A stretch of DNA of 60,000 nucleotides from assembly GCA_903813345.2 (NCBI GenBank), contig CAIIXF020000005.1, positions 35,903,375-35,963,374 on the forward strand. The letters are read 5' to 3'. A program made the translations under genes and the position numbers. The stretch comes from Owenia fusiformis. Lineage: Eukaryota; Annelida; Polychaeta; Sabellida; Oweniidae. The notes under the pieces were generated by a model. It did not search any database, was not told the DNA's origin, and saw only the letters and a list, made by a program, of their open reading frames with translations. Of the stretch, positions 35,015 to 45,982 are shown piece after piece. Position 1 is the first letter of the stretch, and each line of letters opens with the position of its first letter.

Positions 35015-35765
35015 CTTGCTGGAAAATATCATTCATGGGTTCAGACCCATCAATATCATTCATGGGTTCAGACCCATCAATACCATTCATTGGTTCAGAC
35101 CCACCCACTTGACTTATTGGTAAATATCATTTATGGGTTCAAACATATCAATATCATTCATGGGTTCAAACCCATTAATATCATTCATGGGTTCAGACCC
35201 ATCAAATACCCACCCACTTGACTTATTGGTAAATATCATTTATGGGTTTGAACACATCAATATCATTCATGGGTTCAGACCCATCAATATCATTCATGGG
35301 TTCAGACCCATCAATACCATTCATTGGTTCAGACCCATCAACTACCCACCCACTTGACTTGTTGGTAAATATATTTATGGGTTTGAACACATCAATATCA
35401 TTCATGGGTTCAAACCCATCAATATCATTCATGGGTTCAGACCCATCAATATCATTCATGGGTTCAGCCCCATCAATACCATACACTGGTTCAGATCCAT
35501 CAAATACCCACCCACTAGACTTGTTAGAAAATATCATTCATGGGTTCAGACCTATCAATATCATTCATGGGTTCAGACCCATCAATACCATTCATTGGTT
35601 CAGACCCATCAACTACCCACCCACTTGACTTGTTGGTAAATATATTTATGGGTTTGAACACATTAATATCATTTATGGGTTCGAACATATCAATACCATT
35701 CATGGGTTCAAACCCATCAATATCATTCATGGGTTCAAACCCATCAATATCATTCTTAGGTTCAG
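35015..35765. repeat. 27-bp minisatellite with higher-order spacing, hairpin-forming units
   Basis: The main unit of 27 bp contains 'atgggttcagacccat', a 6-bp inverted repeat around TCAG. A variant unit containing 'cccacccacttgactt' starts at 35100, 35209, 35345, 35507 and 35615. The spacings of 109, 136, 162 and 108 bp equal four, five, six and four units to within one base. Because 27 is nine codons, both strands stay open: the plus strand gives a 'MGSDPSISF'-type repeat and the minus strand a 'GSEPMNDID'-type repeat (several frames of 74-128 codons). I see no start or splice context that argues for translation. Confidence 0.95.
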
Positions 35766-36053
35766 TGCAGTGTGAACTACCACATTTCAAAGCTTATGAT
35801 CGTTGTCCTCCCAAGTGGGAAATAAACAAAGGAAGGCAAAATTGAAAGCAACATTTATGGTCATTGCTAGTCTATTTCTTCTCATTGAGGGCACTAATAG
35901 ATTATCACCTAGAGGGATATATAGAACTAAGATAGCCTTTTGAGTGAAAAAATCTAATAAACCTTAATGCAATCATGCATACTGACTTTGATCATCCGGA
36001 TAGCACTAATAGTGATCTATTCCCTCTGAGAAATATCCGTCTGCTCATGCTTA

Positions 36054-36110
36054 TTTCCCGCCTTTTCTCTCTAAAATTTGAATGAACTGCCCGGTGTTTT
36101 GGCATGCGCA
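36054..36110. promoter_or_regulatory. Possible promoter elements: E2F-like and NRF1-like sites
   Basis: TTTCCCGCC at 36054-36062 matches the E2F consensus, and GCATGCGCA at 36102-36110 matches most of an NRF1 site. They lie 40 bp apart in AT-rich DNA that is otherwise poor in CpG. The nearest candidate coding start is 1.7 kb downstream on the plus strand. Confidence 0.3.
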
Positions 36111-36729
36111 TACTATTTTGAGTATTACCTAAATGCCTGTTGAATTCGTTCCTTAGTTTGTAACTCTTGTTTATGATATTCCAAGTTTTAAGATATGGCT
36201 ACCATGACATTTTTCCCTGGAATGTTAGTACAGTTGATGGCTTAAAGGAGCAGTGACCATATTATTAGAAATCGCTCAGTGCTTTCTTTACCCAGAAATG
36301 CCAGAATTGAAGTTGCATGATTACCTCTCGATCCAAATGATGAGCCAATGAACGACAGAGAACAGATAAGAAATAAAATTAAGAAAAACCATTGGGGTTG
36401 ATATCCTTTAGATCAACAACACAGTGTACTTGAATTGGCTGTGTGCTTCAAGCACAATCAAAGTCCCATCATACCATTCTAAATTGAATTATACATGATA
36501 CGAGCACATGTTGTCTCTTTATAACGATCCCAAACAAGAACATCTATCAATATTTTATGATAAACTCATTCGAAGCACATAAACAGGACAAAGACTCTGC
36601 TTTTCCGTTTGAAAAGAACCTTCAAAAATATTTTATGAATTAATCCTTGAAAGTGTTATTGATTTTCTTTTTTCGTTTTTTCACACATATTTATGATACT
36701 TGAAAAATAATTCCTATATCTGACAATTG

Positions 36730-36775
36730 CTAGAATCATGGGCTTTCAACTAGAATTGAAAGCCCATGCTAGAAT
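36730..36775. repeat. Perfect 13-bp hairpin bracketed by three 'ctagaat' copies
   Basis: Arms 36737-36749 and 36756-36768 ('catgggctttcaa' and its reverse complement) flank a 6-nt loop. The heptamer 'ctagaat' occurs before the first arm, across the loop, and after the second arm. Confidence 0.85.
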
Positions 36776-37179
36776 ATATATCAATTGTTGCAATTATGTG
36801 AAAAATACTTTTTTCAAGAGTCCCTATCATATATTCTTGAGCACCATTTCTGTTTTCTTGGAGAATTACCAAAACACAAGTACAATGCAGTTTCCTGATA
36901 TGTCGTAAATATGAGTAATGAATGGCACATGTTACCATGATAATTTGCTTATTCTATGGCAATGCAGTCATTAAACATGGCGGTTGAGACATTTAAAAAA
37001 TGAAGTAAGATAAAATTCAGAAAGTTTACGGCGACCGAGAACTTGTTCTTAGAAGCAATAACTAAGCATTATGTAATTCTTAATATCTCATTTAAGACAA
37101 CTATATGCTTATTGCTTCTAATCTCTGGTTTCACAGCGTTAAAATGCACTATATCTCATATACATGTATTGCACTACGC

Positions 37180-37385
37180 AGGGGCAGATCTGAGAGCTAA
37201 CAAGGGGGGGGCCAAATTTCAGTTCAGTGAAAAAAACTTCCGCGTTTGCGAAAAGGGGGCCCAAATTTTGAGGCCCATTTTCTTCAAAATTTGGCCTGAA
37301 ATTAAAAAATAAGACCTTAAAAGGCCCAGTAATGTCCAAAAAGGCCCACTTTTTGGGCCCAATTTTTTTTCTGGGCCCACCCAAG
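37180..37385. mobile_element. Decayed MITE-like element with GGGCCC blocks
   Basis: It starts near 'caggggcagatct' and contains 'aaggggggggccaaatttc', 'aaaaggcccag', 'aaaaggcccact' and 'tgggcccac'. Composition is G/C-run-rich against AT-rich flanks, as in the other MITEs of the window. Frames on both strands across it (89 and 81 codons) derive from the repeat. The termini are uncertain. Confidence 0.5.
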
Positions 37386-37820
37386 GTCTCATGATCCCTT
37401 ACATCCTCATTTTACACTCATTTACGTCATTCTTTGCAGATTCTTCCCCCTGCATCTTGCTTTCATTTCAAAATGTGATTACTACGACCTCGGTACTTTA
37501 CTATACATGCAAGCTTATTACTATATTGGCTCCATGAGAATATTTCTAGTCCACATGGAGTGCTTAAGATATACTCAGCCAATTTATCTTACCATCTATT
37601 ATTTGCCAAGTCTTGTACACATCTCACAAGAAAATTTATTGAGTCATTGAACATTACAATAACAAAATAATATTTCATTGAAAAATATGAAAAAAATATC
37701 ACACTGCCTTGTATAATTGTCTTATTTAACAACAACATGTCAATAGTATTTAGCTGTTTATGAAAAAGGGGTACTAAAGATGCATAAAGGGTTACGATAA
37801 GCTTCCCGTTTAAAAACAAT

Positions 37821-37833
37821 ATGGCGGCTCAAG
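37821..37833 (+). CDS. Likely first coding exon (M-A-A-Q-), splice donor at 37834
   Basis: The sequence reads 'aacaatATGGCGGCTCAAG' followed directly by GTAAGT. The ATG has A at -3 and G at +4, a strong start context. The donor AAG|GTAAGT is a full consensus. The exon would encode Met-Ala-Ala-Gln plus the first base of the next codon (a phase-1 intron). M-A-A- starts with an ATGGCGGC motif are common at real animal genes, where the motif doubles as a YY1 site. The transcript start is not identifiable. I could not find a second exon in matching phase downstream, so the product is unknown. The alternative is a coincidental match. Confidence 0.45.
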
Positions 37834-37839
37834 GTAAGT

Positions 37840-40800
37840 CACCTGGAACAGTCCATTTTTAAGAAATAAGGGGAGTTTTGTAAATTCAAGTTTATTGAAA
37901 TCATGAGAGAGTGAATTATCTAAAGGATGCATGTACAACAGCCAATATAAATCCTTGTATTAGAACTGCTTTGTTTCATTTGGAGGATATTTCATAAGCC
38001 ATGCTGTGTGCTAATACATGATAGGGAAATCTAGATGTAAATTGATTTGTCAAAATAAAAATCTCATTTTTATAAATGTGTGACGATCTTGGCATACTAT
38101 TGCTACATAAACAGGCAGAGGTGTTCACACAACAACCTCAAACCTGTGAACCCTTGAGTATTGTTTTGGGATCGGGCCTTTCATACCAAACGGTGAGCAA
38201 CACCACAAATGAGCGTTTGATTTGCTAAATGATATGTGTTACGCTTTAAAGCAAAAAACTATTAATTTTGGCAGAAATCAATAACCTTTAATTTTAAAAA
38301 TATAACTTTCTGAAACTTTGTAAATCATTGAGTTAAAGTGAACTACAAAGAGTGTTTGAGGCCCCTAAAACAGAAATCAAAACTAAAAAAGAAATATAAT
38401 GTGATAAAACTGGTCTTCTCATGGTTAAGCTTGATTGATTAATTCTCTGTAATATGGAGACTGGCGTGGCAGCAAAGAGAGACTGAGTCGTAAGTCAGTA
38501 ATTAATTCGACGGAATCTCCGGTAAAAGTCTGTTCTCGTTACATACAATGAGGTTATATTGACCAGACCTTGGATTCAATGTCAAGGAGAATTGTTCCTT
38601 TTAAAAGTCATAAGACAATACTTTATTCAAATTTTTATAAAGTAGTAGGAAATAAGTGAAGCCCGGATGTATCTTACTCTTAGGGGGTATTCTAACCACT
38701 TTACTTATTCAATGCTTTAATATTGTAATTACTTCCTCATGTGACACTCATATTGAGACACAGAGAAAACAAAATACAAAGGTTCATGAATCTTAAAATT
38801 CATTTTTAAATATGGGGTACTGCAAGGTTCAATTATTTTGGGAGTGGTGCATTAATACATATGTTTCTTGATTAATATTAATTGTTACAATTTCATGTTT
38901 TCTGCAGTATATTATCAACAAATCCTCAACTTAATCTTATTAGGTTATCCTGAGTTCATTTAAAAACAAATGGATCTGACACTCTACAAATGAAATCAAA
39001 GTTTATTTATCACAATAAAGACATATTTTTTTCATTTTTTTCATCTTAAGTCCATTCTTATTGTAAGCTTGACTTCTTATCCAAATACACTCCACATTTT
39101 TGAACAATAAATTTCAAATTCCTTGCTCATTTCTCCTTTGAATTGTTCATAATAGAGAAATCCATGACTGACAATCAGTAGAATGTATTCAAGGGCCCCC
39201 ATGTGATATTTGTCTTTATGGGTTGGCACCTGAGTAATCCCCAGACAGCTATGGACTTAACAAGTACAGTCAAACCATTTCACTCCGACTACGCTTCTTT
39301 CTTTCATTTTCTCTAAAAATTTGACTGAAATTGCCAATTTTATTGAATTTTTATACAATTTGGGATGTTCCCTTTTATCCTGTTTGATCCATACTTGTTT
39401 TTTCCTCTGATTTCCATGGCATTTTGGTGAGAAAATCATGATGTCTACAACTTGTATTCAGGGGAGTTTTCAATAATAACAAATAAAATCAATACAGAGT
39501 CTAGTAGCTGCCTGAACATAGATCCCTAACCATTAGTCCTAGTTTAGCTATTTATATTGAAATACATTTCACCAATTTCCAATTTTAACATCAGTTCCCA
39601 GGAAACTACCACAAAGATTGCCACATCGACCTAAAGCCAATATTTACGATAGTTTAAATTCAAGGACATTGAGTGCAAAGTGTCAAATACCAACGGAACT
39701 AAATAGAAAAACAAAAATTTACGTTCAAGCTACTTTGATGAAAGAAGCAGCCAAGCATATCTCAGAATGAACGTATTGATCAACAGGTTCAAGCAGAGGA
39801 TACTTTCATTCTTGAATATAATACAAACGTAATGAAACGCGACTCAGAGACTAGAATTAACAATGGATATCATTGAGACTAATCATCCAAGGTAATTATT
39901 AAGTTCATCATTGTATATGAGTACATTCTAGATGAGACTTGATCTGTGCATTAATAGAAAAAACATGAATGAATGGAAATTGGTAAATAATATAGGATAA
40001 AAATACCAAGCCCAAGTTAACATATTTTTATGAATCAGAATAGGTTCAAAATATTTTAAGTTTAATAAGAGGTTCATAATATGTAATAGTCAATGCAGAC
40101 TGTCTCAGGCCAAAGTCTATTGATGCATTCACAAACAAGGGTACTTGGCTTAGTAGATAAAGAGTTGAGCTTGTATTGTATATACAGTCGTCTGTATAAT
40201 GGTGCACATTAAAGAGCCCATCACTCTGTACAAGAGGGCTCTGGATCTTCCAGTGTTGTTTGGAAAGGTTGAAACCAATGTTATATATGTAATAGTCTTA
40301 TATAAGATCTTAATAGAATGTGCATGATACATCCATTCATCCATACATTTGAGACAATGGATAAATGGTTGACATTCTGAGATTAATGAATGAATGAGAT
40401 GTGGATGAGAACGAGGTATCCCACTGTATTATAGTACATTGTATTGTGCATGTTCCAACAAGAAAAAGAAGAAAATGTTTACCATTACATATGTCACCAA
40501 ATTAGGATTTATCTCATGTAATAGTCACCTCAAATCAGGGCATTAGTCTTTCATTGTCATATCCTCAAACTTAGATTTACCTGACGTACCTCATGTATTA
40601 AGATGCTTCAAACGAGGCCATTTGCCTCATGTTGCGATTGCCTCAAATTGCGGCATTTACCTCAAATAACCATTGCCTCATGCTGAAGTATTTTCTGGGA
40701 GTGTCCTTTTCATTGCATATACAAAATAAATAATTAAAAAAAGCCAGAACTCATGCTCACATAGATATAACAAAATAAAATTCCAATACAGTAGGAAATT

Positions 40801-40895
40801 AAAAGAATAGCTCTATATCAAGTCTCCAGTTTCATCTACCTCCCAAAGCTATCTAAATCCCAGACAGAGAATTGTTTAATAAACAGAACAGGAAA
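37840..40895. other. Presumed intron or intergenic DNA, no feature supported
   Basis: AT-rich sequence. At about 39266 'tacagtcaaacc' resembles one terminus of a pogo-like MITE, but the partner is not visible. Weak 'cctcaaa'/'gcctcat' repetition occurs at 40520-40690. Confidence 0.45.
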
Positions 40896-40908
40896 TAGAA
40901 AAGTGAAC

Positions 40909-41120
40909 TCAGAATGCCAAAAGTCAAAATACATAATTCAAGAGAGAATATTGAAGTCAATGGTGATATGACACCTAACGATGCTGATGAAAATAAGGGT
41001 GGATGTATTGATGTTCTTTCTCCTAACCTAATAAAACAAATTAACCTTTGTAAATACAATTACTTTAATCAGATATCAATAGTACCCATAGGTTCATATT
41101 CTGAATATGCCGTCTGCTAA
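40909..41120 (+). CDS. Candidate exon, unidentified polar protein
   Basis: A frame of about 68 codons starts with ATG at 40914, immediately after 'gaactcaga', where an AG could be an acceptor. The peptide ('NSRENIEVNGDMTPND', then Glu/Asn-rich, then a hydrophobic stretch) is non-repetitive and protein-like. A GTAAAT near 41049 could be a donor. It does not join in frame with the exon at 37821 if the acceptor is the AG at about 40912. The minus frame over the same bases is Leu/Phe-rich and looks like a shadow. Confidence 0.3.
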
Positions 41121-41313
41121 AAGATCTCCCAACCTATATAACTTATGTTCTAGATAAGATTTGAATGAAATATATGATTTTCTTGCATTTCTATACAATA
41201 CTTAATGTTAACCTTAACCAAGAATACATCATTCATAACACATTCATCTCAGTTTACTTTTTTGCATTTTTTGCAATGATCAACTATGATATTATGTAAA
41301 TTCATTTTTTCTG

Positions 41314-41353
41314 TTCGGGGACAGCTGTTTAACTAGAGGGGAGAAGTGTAGCA
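41314..41353 (+). mobile_element. Ty3/Gypsy-like 3' junction (PPT and LTR start), locus 1
   Basis: The order 'cggggacag', a short spacer, 'agaggggagaag' and TGTAGCA matches the layout at the end of many Gypsy internal regions: a C-G-A-G-G-A-C-like end of pol, a purine tract, then an LTR starting TGT. Only this short segment is recognisable. No reverse transcriptase or integrase frame is visible upstream, so this would be a decayed fragment. Confidence 0.3.
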
Positions 41354-42094
41354 ATAAAGGAGAAATAAAAGGATGTGTCTTATCTCAATGAGTTGCTATG
41401 ATCAGAGCTAAGTAACTTGAGATAAATTATCTATAGCTAATATTTATCATTATATACAATAAGATAAAAGCTACTGATGAGTTATTAAATCTAAATCATG
41501 ATAACTTTTCTGAATGGCACCAATATGACCCAAGCATAAAAAAGAATATGAAACCTAGACCTACTATCATAATAAGAGAGGTTGAAATTGAGATTTATAT
41601 CTGAATGAGAGCCTTCAAGTCTAATGGAAATAAACTACATACTAGATATATATGTGTTTTATTCATGCATACCATCATATTATTTTTTCTATGTGTGGAA
41701 AGCATTGAGGATGTTAAACTGTCTGTTTTTGAAGATCCTCTAGAATGAAGGTCTTGCAGAAATGGCAAAGACTGAGATTACTGCATTTCTCTCAAGATAA
41801 ATTGAAGGTCAAAAGATTCAATGAAAAAAAAAGATCCAACCAAATCACTTAAAGATCCCTTGCAATATATGATATTTTATCTCCAAATATGGCCTTAAAT
41901 ATGTGTTTACCTTTTATGGTCTAATTAATGACTGTTGCATCCAAATAAATGAGGACTTCTCCTGCTTTATTAAAACAAACTTACAACAGATATGAATCCA
42001 GGATGTACTAATTAAGGGATAATTTATATGTTTACAGTCCTCATTTAGTCAATCAGAGATAATCATTTTATACTTAGTGTATAATCATTTAACC

Positions 42095-42195
42095 CGAGGA
42101 CGAACTCATTTTTTGTAGTGGGGGAAGTGGAACAGTCAACAAAAATTATTTAATTCGAGAACGAACTCATTTCTTAAAGTGGGGGATGTGTAACA
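42095..42195 (+). mobile_element. Ty3/Gypsy-like 3' junction, locus 2, duplicated
   Basis: Two copies 61 bp apart carry 'cgaggacgaactcatt' or 'cgagaacgaactcatt', then 'agtgggggaagtgg' or 'agtgggggatgtg'. The second runs into TGTAACAGG, a plausible LTR start. The doubling may be a tandem duplication of the polypurine-tract region. I cannot define the LTR's other end. Confidence 0.35.
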
Positions 42196-42525
42196 GGCAG
42201 AAATAAGCACTGAGTCAGGATGAAATATCGCTTCTGCTGTAAAAGTCATATCAATCTCAGTTTTTCTGAGGCACTCAGTGCGCAGTTTACGCATCTTGTT
42301 TGTGAAGGAGACGTGAATAAAATAGTATTGATTAGTCATAAATGTAACCTTACGAAAAACTAATGAAACATCATTGTGATGAAATACTTGAAAAATAAAA
42401 AAGAACTGATAAGATAATGAATAGTTGGGGAGCATGACACATAATATCAATCCGAGAAGATCTAAAAAATGGGAATTATGTATTACAAATTTCTCAAAAA
42501 CTTGATCATTACCGTTTATAGTCAC
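42136..42525 (-). CDS. 129-codon ORF, probably fortuitous
   Basis: This is the longest open frame outside satellite arrays. The translation is Phe/Leu/His-rich at the start and mixed later, with an ATG near an AT-rich region. Its 3' end reads antisense through the Gypsy-like junction at 42095-42195, and no domain or splice signal is recognised. I consider it more likely chance than gene. Confidence 0.15.
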   Translation of the reverse strand: MTINGNDQVFEKFVIHNSHFLDLLGLILCVMLPNYSLSYQFFFIFQVFHHNDVSLVFRKVTFMTNQYYFIHVSFTNKMRKLRTECLRKTEIDMTFTAEAIFHPDSVLISACYTSPTLRNEFVLELNNFC

Positions 42526-42889
42526 TGTAAGGGTGGCACAGACAATTCACTTATAATGACTTCTAATAGTATATTGGCACTTATTCCAGTAAAATTTATG
42601 GCGCTGCTCTTAAATTTATGACCATTATATTTAGACTTGGGTGCTAAGTATAACTGTATAAATAATTGTAGGCAATGTTTTTGTAATTAGGATTTTGTTC
42701 ACTTATTACGTCTTTGTAAAGTTCAATTTGTAACATTCAATTGTTGATAATGGAACGATAAATCATATTCTAATTGTATCTATTCCTTTGTACTTGAAAC
42801 CACCACACTCATAATTAATACTTTATTCTTCTCCTGTCTGGTTGATATGAATTAGGAAGTTTCAAAAATAAAATCAATATTTGGTATTT

Positions 42890-43012
42890 TCAAAAAGTCT
42901 GAGCCATTTTTTGTAAAAGATTTAGAATTCAGAAAATCTGAACCATTTTTTAAAGATGATTCAGAATTCAGAAAGTTCTGAACCATTTTTATTATGACTG
43001 AATCATAAGTAT
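42890..43012. repeat. 39-40-bp tandem repeat, three units
   Basis: The marker 'ctgaaccattttt' (or 'ctgagcc...') falls at about 42899, 42938 and 42978, with 'agaattcagaaa' between units. Confidence 0.85.
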
Positions 43013-43608
43013 TCATTTGAGACTACAGGTTAATAAAAGAAAGAAAACTCTTGTAGTTGCAAGTAATTAATTTCGTTAAATCTTCAAGGAACTATATAAT
43101 ATTGCAATAACTCACAATAAATCTGTAATAAAATATCTCATTTTGAAACAATAAAAAATCATCACCCTCAAACTAATACTTTTAAAATAACTGAAATACC
43201 TTTTTATTGCAGATTTACACAATTAGAGCAAGGAAAAACATAATTTAACAAATCGTAAAATGGAGATTTAGCACTTGGATCTGTGTCATTATTTAATTTG
43301 AAGCTCGGGAAATATAGGATAAACATAAAACTTCATAAACCACTCAATTGCAGAGCAATCTAAATGTAATTAATGGTGATTAAAAATAAGTATATATGAT
43401 AATAATGGGACAATATGTCCACTTAGTTTCTAATAAAGAGCAACAGAAATCTTAGAGCGATCAGGTTCTATGCAATTAATTCTACAGTGTTTGCATTTTC
43501 TTAATAAATATATCAGGTCTAAAGCACAGCCCCTAAATGGTTGAAATTGACCTTGGTCCATTCTCCTAAATATGGGACAGGTACTAAATGAGTATTTGAG
43601 TTCACTCT

Positions 43609-43662
43609 GGATGGATGGATGGATGGATTGGATGGATGGATGGATGGATGGATGGACGGATG
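43609..43662. repeat. (GGAT)n microsatellite
   Basis: About thirteen GGAT units with one extra T and a terminal substitution. Immediately upstream is ordinary AT-rich DNA. Confidence 0.95.
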
Positions 43663-44220
43663 ATGTATCCCTATCAGACTCTGGGGCATCTTTTCATTTA
43701 CTAAAAAATCTGCCCTGATATCTTCAATCTAAAACTTTAACCCCCCCCCAATAATTGAAGTGCTCTCAATTTGTTCACACAGATCAGGTCTTTAAAACAA
43801 GGCACCTTTTGAGAAGCTATATCTTGACTTATGAAGACCTTTTACAGACACAATTTAGAAATGATTTCATTTGAATTTTATGGAAGGGCAACACTGACAT
43901 ATTAACAGACAGATAGACAGAGGCACTGACAGACAAGTGGGTGATAAGGATAGCACGCCCACGTGAGCTCAAAATAAATTCGCAAATGGTTTGGAACAAA
44001 TTGATATGTATACATAGTGTATGTAACCACAGACGAGACACATAGACACCGCAGTGGATGTAAAGCATCATAAAACTAATAACTAATACATTTCCTGATT
44101 AATGGTAAGCAAATAACATAAAATACAAATAAAATAGAAACTATATGTGCAATGGACATAAAACTGTCTGAATAAATACCACCAGTATCAGTCTGTCAGG
44201 TAAATTGTTAAAACAAGTTT

Positions 44221-44865
44221 GCGGCAATTTTGACATATCCTACGCATATGAGACGCATTTTATGACATTCTGGTTAGTGGCAATTGTGACATATCCTACG
44301 CATATATGACGCATTTTATGACATTTTGGTTAGTGGCAATTGTGACATATCCTATGCATATGTGACCCATTTTATGACATTTTGGTTAGGGGCAATTGTG
44401 ACATATCCTACGCATATGTGACGTATTTTACGACATTTTGGTTAGTGGCAATTGTGACATATCCTACGCATATGTGACGTATTTTATGACATTTTGATTA
44501 GGGGCAATTGTGACATCTTACACAAATGTGACCCATTTTATGACATTTTGGTAAGTGGCAATTGTGACATATCCTACATACATATGACACATTTTATGAC
44601 ATTTTGGTTAGTGGCAATTGTGACATATCCTACGCATATGTGACCCATTTTATGACACTTTGGTTAGTGGCAATTGTGACATATCCTACACACATGTGAC
44701 CCATTTTATGACATTTTGGTTAGTGGCAATTGTGACATATCCTACGCATATGTGACCCATTTTATGACACTTTGGTTAGTGGCAATTGTGACATATTCCT
44801 ACACACATGTGACCCATTTTATGACATTTTGGTTAGGGGCAATGTGACTATAATCACTCTGATAC
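44221..44865. repeat. 56-bp minisatellite, eleven copies plus a partial
   Basis: The start marker 'ggcaattgtgacatatcc' recurs every 56 bp from 44221 (one unit is 2-3 bp shorter, one 1 bp longer). Units 8-9 and 10-11 share the same pair of variants ('gacactttgg' then 'cacacatgtgaccc'), so the last four units look like a duplicated dimer. Most units contain 'gcatatgtgac', with variable positions at gcgc/accc. Confidence 0.95.
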
Positions 44866-44928
44866 AACTTCAAGTACAACTAAGAAAATTATGCAACTTT
44901 GTCAAGTGACAGCAAGTTATAAGGAATA

Positions 44929-45000
44929 CAAGGCATTATAATGCAAATTATCACCACCTGCCATTTGTTACAGACAACAAACACCGAACACCAACTGGCA
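44929..45000 (+). repeat. Dispersed repeat family, copy 5
   Basis: It reads 'caaggcatta', 'tcaccacctgccatttgtt', 'acagac' and 'aacaccgaacacc'. With copies 2 and 4 it best defines the consensus order. Confidence 0.8.
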
Positions 45001-45670
45001 AATGTTGATCACTGTCTAAAAACAAATTAGAGATGATAACAATGTCACCACTTGTGTTAGTGACATAAACCCAAATAAATAGAGATTTTCTAAGAAATTC
45101 ATGAATAAGGAAGAGTAAATGTTTAAATGTCAGAATGTCCTCCAAAGCTCTTTCTCGTACAAGTAACAAGAGAGAACAAGCCTATAGGGGCATGATGCAA
45201 GACTTACTAAGGAATATGAGTTAAAAAAGCGTGACACCCAATATGTAACAAACTACTTTAGAGACTGGTGATAAAAAACTGTAAAATATCTTTAGAATCA
45301 TTTATTTGTCAACAGTGAGATAACAAATGACATATCCGCAATCCGCATATAATGGGGATACAAATATCTTAGTCAAGCTTTCATTTCCTATTTTAGAACT
45401 TGTTCACATTATTATTATCCTTTAATTACTTTTCAAGTGTCATAGATCACAGTATATCTACAAGAAAACAAAACAGGAAGTAATTGTTCTTGCTTATTGT
45501 CTACGGAACTGGATTAGGATGTAAGGAGTTAATTTAAGATATAATTCCTTTGGTGATGTAACATTCTAACCTCTTTCATTAATTCTTAAAGAAGACACAA
45601 CTGTTAATCTTGATATTTATTGCCATTCATGAATTGAAAATGAGCAACAATGTCTGGTTTTTTTCAGCTT

Positions 45671-45709
45671 GTAACACTTCTCCCCTAATGCATAAAAGTT
45701 CATCCTCGG
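45671..45709 (-). mobile_element. Ty3/Gypsy-like 3' junction, locus 3, inverted
   Basis: On the minus strand the order is 'ccgaggatgaac', spacer, 'aggggagaag', TGTTACAAG. This is the same layout as loci 1 and 2 but on the opposite strand. No coding remnant is visible beside it. Confidence 0.3.
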
Positions 45710-45864
45710 ATGTAAAAAATGCTTGAATTGACATGATTACTGAAAGGGTAAGAATTAAATGTAACTATAGTCAATTATTCATGCCCCTCAATTGTAAGCT
45801 TAAAATAGCCTCAGGCCTAATAGGTACTGACAGACTAAGGGAAAATGCTGTTGTAAGTGGCATT

Positions 45865-45982
45865 TTTATGTCACCAGTGGTGACATGTTATCATAGTCTC
45901 CAATTTTTTTTTGGACAGTGTTCGGCCATCAGCAGTCAGCATCTATAACAAATGGCAGATTTTGCATGTTAATGCCTCGCCT
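45865..45982 (-). repeat. Dispersed repeat family, copy 6, inverted, with a 17-bp palindrome
   Basis: On the minus strand it begins 'gaggcattaacatgcaaaat' and continues through 'ctgccatttgtt', 'gctgac' and 'ccgaacactg'. At its far end, 45869-45885, lies the perfect inverted repeat TGTCACCA-G-TGGTGACA, made from two facing copies of the family's 'tgtcacca' motif. Confidence 0.75.

Noticed and set aside
35223-35845. Open frames on both strands through the 27-bp array
   Set aside because: The period is nine codons, so any stop-free unit gives long frames on both strands; there is no independent evidence of translation.
36979-37005. ATGGCGGTTGAG start in good context
   Set aside because: The frame stops after eight codons, before the nearest donor-like GTAAGA.
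39262-39290. 'tacagtcaaacc', resembling a pogo-like terminus
   Set aside because: No inverted partner with a TA duplication was found within a few hundred bases.
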